Source: Setophaga petechia
Lineage: Eukaryota; Chordata; Aves; Passeriformes; Parulidae
Length of the DNA stretch: 64,000 nt
Reading direction: 5' to 3'
Assembly (NCBI GenBank): GCA_024362935.1
Contig: JANCRA010000003.1
Location: 43,895,291 to 43,959,290, forward strand
How positions within the stretch are numbered: the first letter of the stretch is position 1; each line of letters opens with the position of its first letter. Below the pieces are notes generated by a model, which saw nothing but the letters and a program-made list of their open reading frames with translations, was not told the DNA's origin and made no database searches. Of the stretch, positions 24,685-36,825 are shown piece after piece. The translations under genes and the position numbers were made by a program.

Positions 24685-27600
24685 AAATTTCTTTAGTATT
24701 TGAAAAATGCTCAAGAGCACTTGTTTTTCTGCCTTTCTTCCCCTCGTCCTTATGAAATGGAAGGACTTGCAGTCTTGTTACTTCTTGGGAGATACATTAA
24801 TTCATCATAGGCTTTTCTATATGAACAAGTTTACAGAGTTGTGTTGCCAAATGTATAGTACCAGAGGAAGGTGTAAAAGCATAAGGGAAACATGAAATTG
24901 AATGTCTTAATTAAAGGTGCAAACAGCAGATATGAGCAAACTGCAAAACTATTCAAACTGGATGAAATGAGGGGAACTGATTTCATTGGGAGCTGAAGAT
25001 GTTAAATAAGCACCTTGAGTAGAAAGGATGCTGGCAAACACTAGGGGATGAGGTTTGGCTGCTGGGGAACCATGTGATGCTCCAAAGCTAGTTTTTCTTA
25101 GGGGGCACAGTGTAGAGTTGAATGAACTTATGAGCACTTCAGTCATGTGCCTCAAAAGAATATCTCTCCAACCTGTATCTATTATATATGAAGGAGATTA
25201 AAAGGGAGAAAGTTAAAGAACTTTGTTTAAGTGCTTAAGTATCTGGAAGCAGCCACGTGAATCAGACTTGTCTTGCAAAAAGAATGATGTAGTAAGTCAG
25301 TGTTGTAGGTTATCATAAGCATCTGTCTCTGAATCTGCATGTATGCCATCAGGAAATTGCAGAACAGGGTTCATAAGAACAGTCTAAGATTTTGGTTAGT
25401 AAGGCTGAAGGTTGAAGGCAACTCCTTGTCTTTAGAGACTACTTTCTTTTTAGAAACTGAGGGCTTAGTTTCCCCTGCCACAACCCTGTGGCGATTGGCA
25501 GCACCTCAACCTGATCTATGAACTTAAAACACATTTGATCTATATGCTGGTGCTCACTGCCAGGTCCTGCCACTCCACCTGAATAACTATAACACGCTCA
25601 TAAATCAGGGGAGAGCATTCCTCGCTGACACCATCCCAAATGCCCTACTGAGCTGAAGCCTGTGTTAGCCATCAGTGCCTCTTACATAAACATGTCATAC
25701 TTTAAAGTAGAGTCTTGCAAAAAGCACAAACAATATGCTGGTATGGAGGGGCCACACAAAGTCAAGAGCTGTTAAGTGGGGGGAAGAGGAGGAGAAGAAT
25801 CTCTTGATGATAAATATATCTACCAGACACATATGGAAAGAAAATAGTTAAGTCTAGTTTACATTTCTTTCAAAATGAAATAGTCAGATGTGGAAATGAT
25901 TGCCATATTCCCTGAGGAACTTGGAAGCTAGGAGCCACAGGAAAATAGTGATGCACGACACCTTGGCTTTTGTTATATTCCCTTCAGCCTGCTCTTCATC
26001 CCACACCTCATGCATCAGATACCCAGTAGTCTGTGTTATCAGATTAGGTAGCAAAAAATCCTCAGTTGCTTTTGGTTTGCTATAGAAAGCTGAGTAAGAA
26101 CAATGGCTCAGTCTTGTGTGTGCATTGAAAACCACTTCCTAAGCCTTGTTTAAAGTCACCCACCAACATTGTGGCTGGTAGTTCCTGTCTCCCAAATCTC
26201 AATCCTCACCCAAGCTGATGCCAATTTTGGGCATGGTAAGAGAAATGTTAAGGAGCATCCCAGGCACACCTTTGTTATAGCACACAGCTGAGTGACTTGT
26301 AAACCTCATGTGTTTGTGTTGGTACAGCCTTTGATGTGAATTGGTAAGGAGAGTGCTCTCCACCCCAGCGGCTGGAACACACACAGCCAGAAGTGACAGC
26401 AGGCTGTAAAGAGCGTCTGCAGCCACCCCTGCCAGATGGGTCACAAATCACGGGGCTGACAGGTGCCTGTGCTGGATCCTGCACCAGGGTGTGCCTTGGT
26501 GTGCAGCAGCAGGTAGGAAACCTGCCTGGTGGGTGGCCACATTGTACAAATGACTCAAATTCTCTGCTCAGGGGCAGCCTGTTGTGCAGCTTGGTGCAGA
26601 ATTGGGAACATTTGCTTTTCCTTAAATTGCGATGAGTGCTGCTTATGCTCTGACTTCAGGTTGGGTTCAATTTCACACTCTTTAATAGTCATGATATTCT
26701 TAAAGTTAATTTGTAGCCTTAAGGCAAGAGGTTTTTGTAAAACACAAAACTGAACCTGCAGTTCCCCAATTGCTCCGACTGAAAGGGTCGGGCCTTCAGC
26801 ACCCATGTTGCTCTCCCAAGGAGGGAGATCCAACATGCAAGAGGGAGGTGTAAGTGCTCACATCCTGGAAGGGCTTCAGGGTGTTTAGCATGGACTTTTC
26901 TTATGGAATATCTAATCTATATCTGTGAGTAATTTCTAACTGATGAGGATGATTGATGAGTATTAATCTGCTGTAGGAGCCTGAACCAAAGTGTTAGCAT
27001 TTGTGATGGTGATGACCTTCCAAAAATGCATGTCCCATTTTCCACTGCCTGCTTAGAATTGGGTTTTACTGCCTTACCCTCTATCCATATACATTAATTC
27101 CTGAGCTGCCCTTACCCCTCACCACCTCCTGGATATAATTTCAAGTCTTTAGGGATTGATACAAAGCAACCAGCCTATAGTAGATTGTTGTTTTCATCCT
27201 AACCCCTCATTGGTGTTAACTGGCAGCAGCACTCACCTTATGTAGGCACTGTAGTGCCTTGTGGCAGGTCTGTGCTTTTACATCCCAGCCTTTAGAGAAG
27301 CAGGCAAGCTTTTGGTCAGGGGCAATAGCTTTTACATGACTTTTTTTAGAACCAGAAGGCAAAGGCTGAGGCAGCAGCTCTGAACATGTGCTGGCCTCCA
27401 GAGAGGCTCCTCGCTGCTGTGCAGCTGTTGTGAGAGCTGGGGAGGACATGGGGCTCCAAAGCCGAGTGCCACATGTGCTTAGGCAGCCCCTGGCAATCCT
27501 GCCTCAACTCGACTTCTGTTTAGGTGGTGGTGGTTTTTTTCTTTTTCCAGGCAGTCACTTGATAGGGTATAATCCTGTAAGATACTCAGCAAAGAAGCTG

Positions 27601-30600
27601 ATACAGGAAAGTATTTCTGCAGATGCTTAATTTTCAGTGAATAAGTGGTCCTTTTATGTGGGTGGGAGCACTCATGTGCTTAAAGTTAAGCACATGCTTA
27701 AGTGCTTTCTTGGATTGGGGCCAAAATGCTAATGTGATGGAGATTCCCTTTCTCAAGTAACTGCAGTGTTCAGGACTTCATGTAGACCCCTGGACCTGCA
27801 GGATTACTGAAATACACCCATGACTGGTGAATATTGGACACTTTTGTTCTTAAACTTTTCATTTGCAACAAAACCTTCATGCAATGTTGCTACATTATGA
27901 CTTTTATACTTTGCATACAAAGAATAGTTCTTTACTAGGCCTGTGACAGACTTGAAAAGAAGGCCTATTGCTGACATCAAATTGGTTTTCTTATGAGAAT
28001 AATTTATTTTTTCTGTTTGAGTTAAAAATTAATTTTCCTTCAGCACCTTTTGCTATGTTTTTGATCTTTAAACTGTTCCTATTACACTTCTGGAAGAAAA
28101 TCAGCCTTTGAGGGGCACCACTAAGATGCTGAATTCCAACTGCTGTGAGTCTCTCGTGTGATGTTGCACTTGCCAACGATAGTCTGCTTTGATGACAGCA
28201 GTGGTAACAAGGCCAAAGCACACATGTGTGGGATGTGACAGGGCTGTGCACCTGTCTCAGGCAGGGGGCACCAGGTCTTCCCCGTGGCAGCCTCCTCGGT
28301 GGCTGTGCTAATCACCCGCAGTGACATGGGTGACACTCGCCGTGCCCGGCAGACCGGAGCGAGCAGGGTGCTGGGGCTCTAAGTACACAGCTGCTTCTCA
28401 AATTATGATGCACAGGGTCAGAGGTCCCTGCAAAAAAAGCAGATAAAATTATGCTTCCTACTGCCACCATGCCACATCAAAATGGTAAATTGTTTGTTTT
28501 ATAGTGGGTCTGTCAAGCTGTTCTGCTGTAGCAGACACGTGAATTTCTCAACTCGCTTGTAGCCCTTTAGCAATAAAGAGGTTTGTTTTCTAAATATTGT
28601 GCTAGAGATTTCTTTCTGTTAACTGTTGTTCTTTGACTGCTGCTGTAAAATAGAAGTTTGTAGACATTTTTAAAGTGTTTCCCTGGTGGTGAGGCTTGGC
28701 AGTAGGTTGAGGGTGTGGGGCCAGCAGTGCTGCAGGATTTGTCTGCTCTGGCCATGCTCTGTGTGGGCACAGCAGCTTGTGGGCTCCCCTTGGATACCTG
28801 GGATATGGGATAAGCTGTGGGCAGATGGCTGTGCACAGGATGAGCCATCTAGGTTAATGACCTGGGCAATGCTGTCTGCTTCTGTTCCTGTTTCAGAAAT
28901 AGGGCAGATCTTTATCCTGTGTGCAGCATCCACTCACTTTTCCCAGAGTTGACACCTCTCTGCTGTCCTTTCTACTTGAATTTGTATTGAACAAGAGATG
29001 GTGCTTACAAGAAACTTGTGGAACTAAGAATGAGAACCAGGCTGGAAAAACCATAAGAGTTCAAATATGTAGGGTATGTGATGCTTTCTCCAGCTTTGAC
29101 TTTTTTTGAGTTCCTTTTTATTGTGAAGGGCTTGTTAATTTTTTGTTAAATTCTTCGACCATAGCTGTGACCAAAGAGAGGAATGCATTTGACAAGTGCA
29201 ATAAAGCAACTGTTCCGTGTTTATGGCAAGTGCTATACTTTTATGCTATTAATTCAAATTGTCTGGATTTTTATAAAACTGGGACAGTATAGGATTACCT
29301 ACCTTGCTAGAACAGTTGAAATGGATCACACTACAAAGTAGTCCACAACTCCCTATCAAATTTTAGAGGAAATAATCTTGGAGTCATAGGGGAGGTATAT
29401 GTCTCTGGAGCACAGCTTTTAGATGCATTTTTGTAGCCAGCAAATGTTGGGAGCCCCAAAGAGAAATAACAGGAAAATGCCATTCAGTAAAATAGAAAAT
29501 TCAGTGCAAAAAACAAATCAGTTGCACTGCATGTGAGGTAATGACACTTAAGAGGGCACAGGTAACTTAGAAATGTGTTTTGCTGTAACTGCTGTAACTA
29601 AGCAGAGAAAGTGACTGCAGAACTCAGTCCTCTTCCAAGAGGAAAAGTGGTGAGAAGTGAACACGGGCACGATTTCGTTGAGCAGACTTCTGCTGAAAAC
29701 CAGAGGTGTGCAAATAATTGGTTATTTTTCTTCAGTTTGATGGTTGTAAAGGCAAGGAAAAATCACTTGGGACCAGAGAAGTCTTTAGAGAAGGAAGAAA
29801 GTGTGAATGTGTTCCAAGACCAATGCACTGCTTCAATTCCAGGTATTTTAAATTTTTTTTTCTAAGTAACAGCAAGAAATCTGGAGCCTTGTTTGTTTGT
29901 TTGTTCATTTTTGTTTGTTTGTCTGGAAATTTTTGGCCTTTTAATTAACAAGGTAATATTCAGAAGTCACGTGGAGCTCCAGGAGGGAGGGAGTGTGGGC
30001 ATCCCTACCTCTTTACATACACCCAGCAGGGTTAGCATTCATGTCACAAAGCTGTTGATGATCTCCTGTGAGCCTGGTAGGGCAGAAAGAGGATCTGAAT
30101 TCAAATTTCTGCATCCAAAAGTAGTTCTGACTACTGAATGAAGGATATGAAGTGGAAAACCTGATAAGAATGACCATAGTGACCAGTACCTGAATTCTCA
30201 TGGATGTGTAACTTGTTTTCTTACATTGGAAAGGATTAATGGGGTTGGGTAGAATGGACACCCCCAAATAAGCTGGGAAGACTCTCTGAGACAAACCTGG
30301 CCCAACATTACTTGAGTTTAGGATAAATGCAGATAAGTAATTAAATGATCATAAGCTTTCTTTCACTTAGGCTTTCTTTGAAGCCAAGATTTTTGGTACA
30401 GAGAAAAGCTGCTCTGCTTCTTTCCAGGGAAGGACTGGATGTTTCTCCCTGCTGGATCTCATGTTCATGGTGTGCTCAGTCACTTCTGGTCAGTGACTGC
30501 AACCCGATAGCCATTGCTAAATCCTCAGTGTTTTCTTGAAGGGACTCTGTGGAAAAGGGATAGTCACCATGGCAAGAACAACTTGTACTTGTATTAGGGT

Positions 30601-33154
30601 CTGAATGGAACCAAGGCATTTGGATTTTGGAAGTGGTTGCTCATGTGCAAATAGGCTAACCCCTGTTTTTGTCAGCTCCCCATCTTTGTGGGATAGTCTA
30701 GCTCACAGTGCCTACTAAGCAGCTGGTATGGAAATGGTGGCTTTTTGAACTGCAAAGTATTTGTTTGAGCCTTGTATCACCTGACTTTGAGGTCAGTGAG
30801 CCTCACCATTCATCTTGGACAAATTCTTCTTATATTGTCAGGCTTCTGTTTTGGAAATGAAGTTATGATCCTTGCTGTCGCTTCATGAGTGACAAATACA
30901 AGGCAATGGAAAAGGACTTACCCCTAATCCTGCAAAATTAATTTCATAACAAAGTTGATCACTGAACAAGAAAATGGAGCTGGGAAGAGAGTCAAAATAT
31001 CTCCATTTGGTTTGAGCCAACTTCTTCCTGATTAAAAACTGTAACGTATTTTCTTTATAATACCATTTTTGAACTCTTACATTTTATACCGCTATCTTAA
31101 TCACTTCAAAGCTACAGTGTTTGCTCAGGTTCTTAAGGTGACTTCTAACAATAGTAGCAGAAAGAATGATCCACTGATGCGTTGTAAGGATAATCCTGAA
31201 GTCTGTGGCACGTCATCTACCAGAGGGTGTCATTCCCTGCCCATTATGTTGATTTTTTTCCTGTACATGAGAAGCAGCCTTGTATTTGAGGTTTTTCAGT
31301 TTAGACCTGAGTCCTTTGTTCTGAAAACAGTGATTCCTAAGCAGTTCCTGAAGAAGCTTTTCCTCAAAGGTTTGGGTGGGTAGAACTAGAAAAGTGAAAC
31401 TGCTTCTAGGGCAGGTTTTTCTTACGTATGTTCCTTTCTTGGAGCTCACTGTTAAATGCACTGTGGAGCCTGGGATGAGCAGATCATCCCATGCTATGTG
31501 TTACCCTATAGCTAATGCCAACTGCAATTTCAAGTGCTCCCTCCTAATCTCTTACCCTCATGCATTATTTCCTTGTGCAGCATTAACACACCACATGCTG
31601 ATCCACTGTTGCTTCATGGATTTAGAAAATAATCTGGAGGCCTGCAGTGATGTAAAACATTAAATATTGTTTTAAATATCGGAGGCGCCATCCTGCCTAC
31701 ACGGTACTTAGGGTGGGCAGCACGCCAGCGCCTTTGCTGGCATGTGCCTGAGAACTGGAGCATGCCTGCTCCCAGGGAACAAAGCAAAGCCCAGGACAAT
31801 AAGGCAGGAATGATGACAGACAGGGAAGGGCTGGCTTATGCCTTGTGCTGTTTGACCATAATATCAGCTTTGGAGACTATACTGTCTGGAAGGCTAAGAG
31901 TTTCTTTCTACACTCCTGCCTTACTGCCTGCACCTGCCCATCCGAGGGCAGGCAAGAATGAAAGGACACTTTATAGAGCTTCCAGGGGCTTGTCAGTCAG
32001 TTATTGCACAGTAGGATTTCACTGGATGCTTCATACTCCTTCTCTCACTCAGCATTGCCAGATAACACTGGGCTGAGTGCATTTCTTCTTAGTTTGCTTC
32101 CTTCTTTCTCTTTGACACAGCAAAAAGCTGGTTTGTATCTGGGAGGGAAAGGGCTGGGGAAGCCTGTGTGCTGTGCTGTGTGTGTGGAGGGAGCAGAGGT
32201 AGTGCAGAGTGACTGCTGCACTGTTTTGGGATACCTCTGAGCTGTGCCTTTTCTTTCTGCTCCAGAGGAGTAAATTCCCACTACAGCCCTGTCTGTGGAT
32301 GGGCTGTTCTTCAGCCCCAGGTTTTCAGTGCTGCATCCATACCCACACTCACTATTTGCACAGGGACAACTAGAATAGAGCATGTGTTTTCTTTTCCTTG
32401 CAGTGACTTGGACATGAGTAACCATGGGGAGTCGTCCTGTTTCCGTACTGAAGAGCTGCAGTTGCATGATGTCAGCTGAAAAGCTGCAGAAGCTCAGAGT
32501 GGTGTGTGCAGCTGCTCAGCCCTCTGGGCACAGCCTGCCCCTCTGTCTGCACTGGACACACAGAAACTGAGCCACGGCTTTGGGTCACTGCCTGAGGGCT
32601 GCTGACCCTGTCCTTACCTGCAGTGCTCCTAATGCTGGGAAAAAGTCAGTGCCCTTTAACTTTCTCCTCACCACATCAGCTCCTGACTTTGTGCCCATGG
32701 ATCCCAAGTTCCTTGTGAGGGAGAACACTCAGCCTATGGAAGGTTGTCTTGCACTTCTGAATTCATGGCACAGTGAATGATGTTTTGGAAGGCAAAGCCT
32801 CAGACACTGTTGGAAACATCTACTCATGAGTTGCTCAAAATAGTTCATTATATTGGAGTGTCTGCATGAAAGAGGCAGGAGAAAAGGGTTGCCCACAAAT
32901 ATTACCAGTACAAACCAGCATGGTATTAATGCAGGCAAAGGTATGGTCTGTTTATACACCCACCTTAAATGCATGTGAATGCACTTAATTCTGTGAGAAA
33001 TTGCAAAGCCAGGAGCTATATGAACTTGGCTGTCACACACTTCTTAAAGTATTATTTCTCCTTTTGCCTGCAGATCCCTCTAATGCCAAATGGCCCAAGA
33101 ATTTCAAAGACATGCTGCAATTAAATCTGTCCTTCATGCTTTTTTTTCCTTCAG
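24685..33154. other. Non-coding stretch, no supported gene
   Basis: No recognisable exons or repeat families. It contains (TTTG)n-like low complexity at 29890-29925, a perfect palindrome at 27673-27696 and a strong isolated minus-strand donor (ATAAG before GTGAGT at about 27231-27238) with no convincing acceptor partner. Confidence 0.5.
27673..27696. repeat. Perfect 11-bp-stem palindrome
   Basis: CATGTGCTTAA, a 2-base spacer AG, then TTAAGCACATG: an exact inverted repeat. It could be a dyad protein-binding site or chance. Confidence 0.6.
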
Positions 33155-33218
33155 CATCTGGCTGTGGCAAGGCCAGCTCCTCACTGGCTCTAGAGGCTCT
33201 CTCTTCAGACTTTTAAAT
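33155..33218 (+). ncRNA. Candidate short exon (plus strand)
   Basis: An excellent acceptor (CTTTTTTTTCCTTCAG) precedes 33155 and a consensus GTAAGT donor follows 33218, defining 64 bp. One frame is fully open, but the segment is too short to judge coding potential. It pairs with a second exon-like unit 190 bp downstream (33408-33460). Confidence 0.22.
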
Positions 33219-33407
33219 GTAAGTGAATTGTGACAGTTCACGTTACCTGGTCCAGCTGCACTAGAAACGAGCACCTTGACTCATTAGAAAAGCAGGCATC
33301 TCTCTTCCACTGGGCCCAAACTCCTCATTAGCTTTGAAATATTTCATTCTTCTCCCACCCCTCAACTTACAGCTTCTTTGGCCAAGTTCATTAGTTCTTA
33401 TTTCCAG

Positions 33408-33460
33408 AACCTGCTATATCTCAGAGGGCTTCTGAACTGCTCATAAGGTTTCTAATACAG
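33408..33460 (+). ncRNA. Candidate short exon (plus strand)
   Basis: Acceptor TTCTTATTTCCAG precedes 33408. The end, TCTAATACAG, is followed by a GTAAGG donor. Together with 33155-33218 it would be part of an unknown plus-strand transcript. The 190-bp intron between them is short but possible. Confidence 0.18.
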
Positions 33461-36400
33461 GTAAGGTACCTGACCTAATTTTCATGTAATTGGCTTTACT
33501 TTTTGAAGTTGCTTTTTCTTCAAGAGATGGAAGTGCAGAGCATTGATGTGCCATCTTTGAGCATTTATAGGATGAGTTTTCTGAATTTTCTCTCTGCTTG
33601 CTTAAGTTTAGCTTGTGTGAGCTTAGCCTCTTTCTTTTGAAGAGTTGCTGTAACTACTAACTTAACTACTGTAGTTACATTGGAGCACAAAATCAGTGAA
33701 AAACAGAAATGCAATTTAGCTAGAAACCCTTAAATGCAGTATTCTCATGTTTTAACCCAGCTGGCTGGCTAAGAGAGCAAGTGTGGAAGCAACACTTCCC
33801 ACTGCTGGCTGTCCCAGTGTGCAGCTCCTTCCCTTGCTGGCCAGCAGCAGGCAATAGTGTCCTGTCGTGTTCATGTTCAGGTGTTAGTGGGTTTCTAACC
33901 TAGACTGCTAATGGATGGGATTGGCTCTGAATGTGTGCAATAAACTCAACAAATGGAAAAGCAAAAGGAAGATATTCCTACAATACCATATATGTTGTTG
34001 ACATATGTATATGTCTCTTATTTCACTGAGCTGTGGTTAATCAGAAGATTCATGTTGGGTTATTTCTGAAGAAGAGACTCCCCCATTTAATGTCCAGCAT
34101 AGGTTGTTGTTTCAACCTGAGCATGTGTGCTTTGTTTCTGGTGTATTGGAAAAATTTGATAATGTCTAAAACAAGAATTATGTGGGAAAGACATGAAGAT
34201 GCATAAAATGATGAAAATCCATGGGTAGAAAGATCTCGTTAAGTGGACTTAGGAGATTCTCATAAATATCATTTTAGTGTGATGTAGTTCACATGATAAC
34301 AAGATATTTTGTTCCACCAGCAAAATGGAGCATTAGCTGAGAGGACTGGATTACTCATGGCACAAACATGGCTGTTATGTGCAAACTTTCAGTGTTCTGC
34401 CAAGGTCAGTTTGTGGGGGTTGAGATGAAACTGTTTCCTAAACTGTGAAAGTGATCCTGGGTACCCAGGCTGCTGGAATGCCTGGAGGTTTTATGGATTC
34501 CTTCCCCTTTAGCCCACTAGCAGGGTATCTGCTAATGCAGGCTCCCCTTGCCTGCCTGCATCGCTCTGGTGAGGCTGGCCTTAGGAAAAGCATTGCTTCA
34601 ACTCGTTTTGTTTTCTGACTTCTTGTTTGCCTGCAGAAGGAGCATTTACAGCAGCCTTTTCTGTAGATAACCAAGGAAAAATGTTGACCTCAGGCACTGG
34701 AAAAGATGAATGTAACACTCATGTTTGAATATGACACCAGACCCAGGATAGGAGTGGGAAGGTGTCAATTTATAGTCAGATCTACTCTCACAGCACCTCA
34801 GTTGAGAACATTTGTTTGGGAAGGGCTGGTGAAAGGTTTCATGTCATGCAGGTGAAGGAAACAAAAGGTAGGAAAACAGATTTTGGCCTGGGGCTGAGGA
34901 TCTGCAGTGGGCTTGCTCCTCCTGCCCACTTAGAGGGGACGTGCACTTGCAGCTCCTGTGACCAGGCAGGTCTTGGCCGTGCCTGGAGCTTGCTGGAAAG
35001 ACCATTCCTGAGCTAGCAGAGCTCCAGCTATGTTGCCCCTGTGTCAGGCTGGCTTTGTGCCCTCCCCTTGCAGCTCACAGGCTGTTGCTGGTCCAGCTGT
35101 ACTTGCCCAGTGCTCCAGAGCCTCAGCCACAGCTTCCCATTTCTGATGGCTCAGAGCAGAGCATCTCTGCTAAATCTTGATGTTAGAAGCATGCACTGAA
35201 ATGGAGGTGTCAGAGTGGTCTCTAACTGCTTGAAGTGGTGCAGTTGCAAACTGTGTCTGTTTAGGAACATGCTTTGTTACGGAAGGGTGTGGAAGACTAA
35301 TGGAGTCAAGCTGATAAGCAGCAAATGAAGTTGGAAATATGTGTTCAGGGTGAAGTTGGGGGATCAAACACAGATTATATTCCTTTGCCTAACTGCCTTC
35401 AGATTTTATAATTCATTCATTTTTTTGCCTGTACTATATAGGATGCTAATTCAGGAGTTAAAAATCTAAGGGACATTTAGGAGGATTACCAGGCTTCCAC
35501 AGTGTCTGTCACTGTCAGAGTTGGATTCTGGGAAGCTCTGTTGTAGGGCAGGACTTGAGGATGAAGGTTCTGTGTGAGTACAGAAGTAGGATTAAATTTC
35601 TATCAAACCCAGTAAGAAACAGTAGAGGGCTGAAAGACATCTTCCCTCAGCTGAAGTAGATACTTTCTTCATACCTGTAAAGAGGACCTTGCCCAAAGTC
35701 CCTTAATTTGCTTTAAAGTACATCTGAGGCCTCAAGTAGATCTCAGCTCCAGTGTATTTACTGTCTTAACAGAAACAATGCACGACAACCTCACCCTAAT
35801 TTTACTGGAATCAGCTGCCCCTACTCTGGAGCAGAAGCAAGAAAAAACAAAATTAATATCTGGATAAACAGCCTATTAATTTGATGACAACTGTTGCTCT
35901 CCATGTCAGGGTCCAGAGAGCAGCCTGGGCAGTGAGCTAATGAGAACACCAGAGCCGTGCAGCCTTGGGGGAGGTGGGGGGTAGAGAAGAAAACAGAACA
36001 AACACTCCTTTTGTAGCTTGGAGCTAAGGGGATTCAGCCAAAGGTTAATTGCTTTCTACCCTAAAATGCTGTGAAGTGTTGCTGCGTGGTGTCATACAGC
36101 TGCTTCATCCCAGCCTAAGGGTGTCTGTTTCACTGGTGGGTGGCATGAGCCAAGATCCTTTTTTTAACCGCACGGGGGTGTTGCAAGGTCTCTCAAGTTA
36201 AGGCTTCCAAAAATCTGGTGGAGCTTGGTTGGTATCGTTTAGGATTTCACCACATCATGGGAGCAGTTAACAAAAACACCAAATGAGCACCAGAAGATCA
36301 GATTCACTAGAAATTTTTTTTAGGGGCTGCAAGTTCATTGTTTCCTCTGATTCTTTGTTAGACAATCAAATGAAAGATGCTACAGGAATCAAGAAATAAG

Positions 36401-36764
36401 GACAGAAATGAGTGTAATAGTAAACTTCACCTTACTGTCACCTTTGCCTCTTAGCCAATATTGCTTGAGTAAACTGTAATTTTAATGCTCACGTCTGTTA
36501 TTTCTAAGAATTTTTAAAAAAATCTGTTATTTTTTTTTCCATTAACAATTCTGCTCATGCAACTTCTGTGCTGTGTAGAACTTAAAGCTATAAAATAACT
36601 TTCTATTAGAATGGGGCTGATGTAACATCTTGGAAGTCTCCTAGTTGGTGGGACATCACAAATTTCAAAAAACAAGAGAGTTGTACATGGGAAAAATTAT
36701 CCTGTGATGTTGCACAGTCTTATGACGGTGCCCAGGTTCCCTTGTCTGGAGATCACCATAGTGG

Positions 36765-36825
36765 AAGAGAATTAGAGTATTTAAGTTGGGAGGGACATAC
36801 AATGATCATCTAGTCCAATTCCAAT
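36765..36825 (-). mobile_element. CR1 LINE scrap (terminal ~60 bp)
   Basis: Reads gaattagagtatttaagttg then gagggacatacaatgatcat, a degraded complement of the CR1 3' end. Confidence 0.65.

Noticed and set aside
27216..27449. Minus-strand frame ending at a very strong donor (27231-27238)
   Set aside because: No convincing acceptor or partner exon; kept only as an isolated splice motif.
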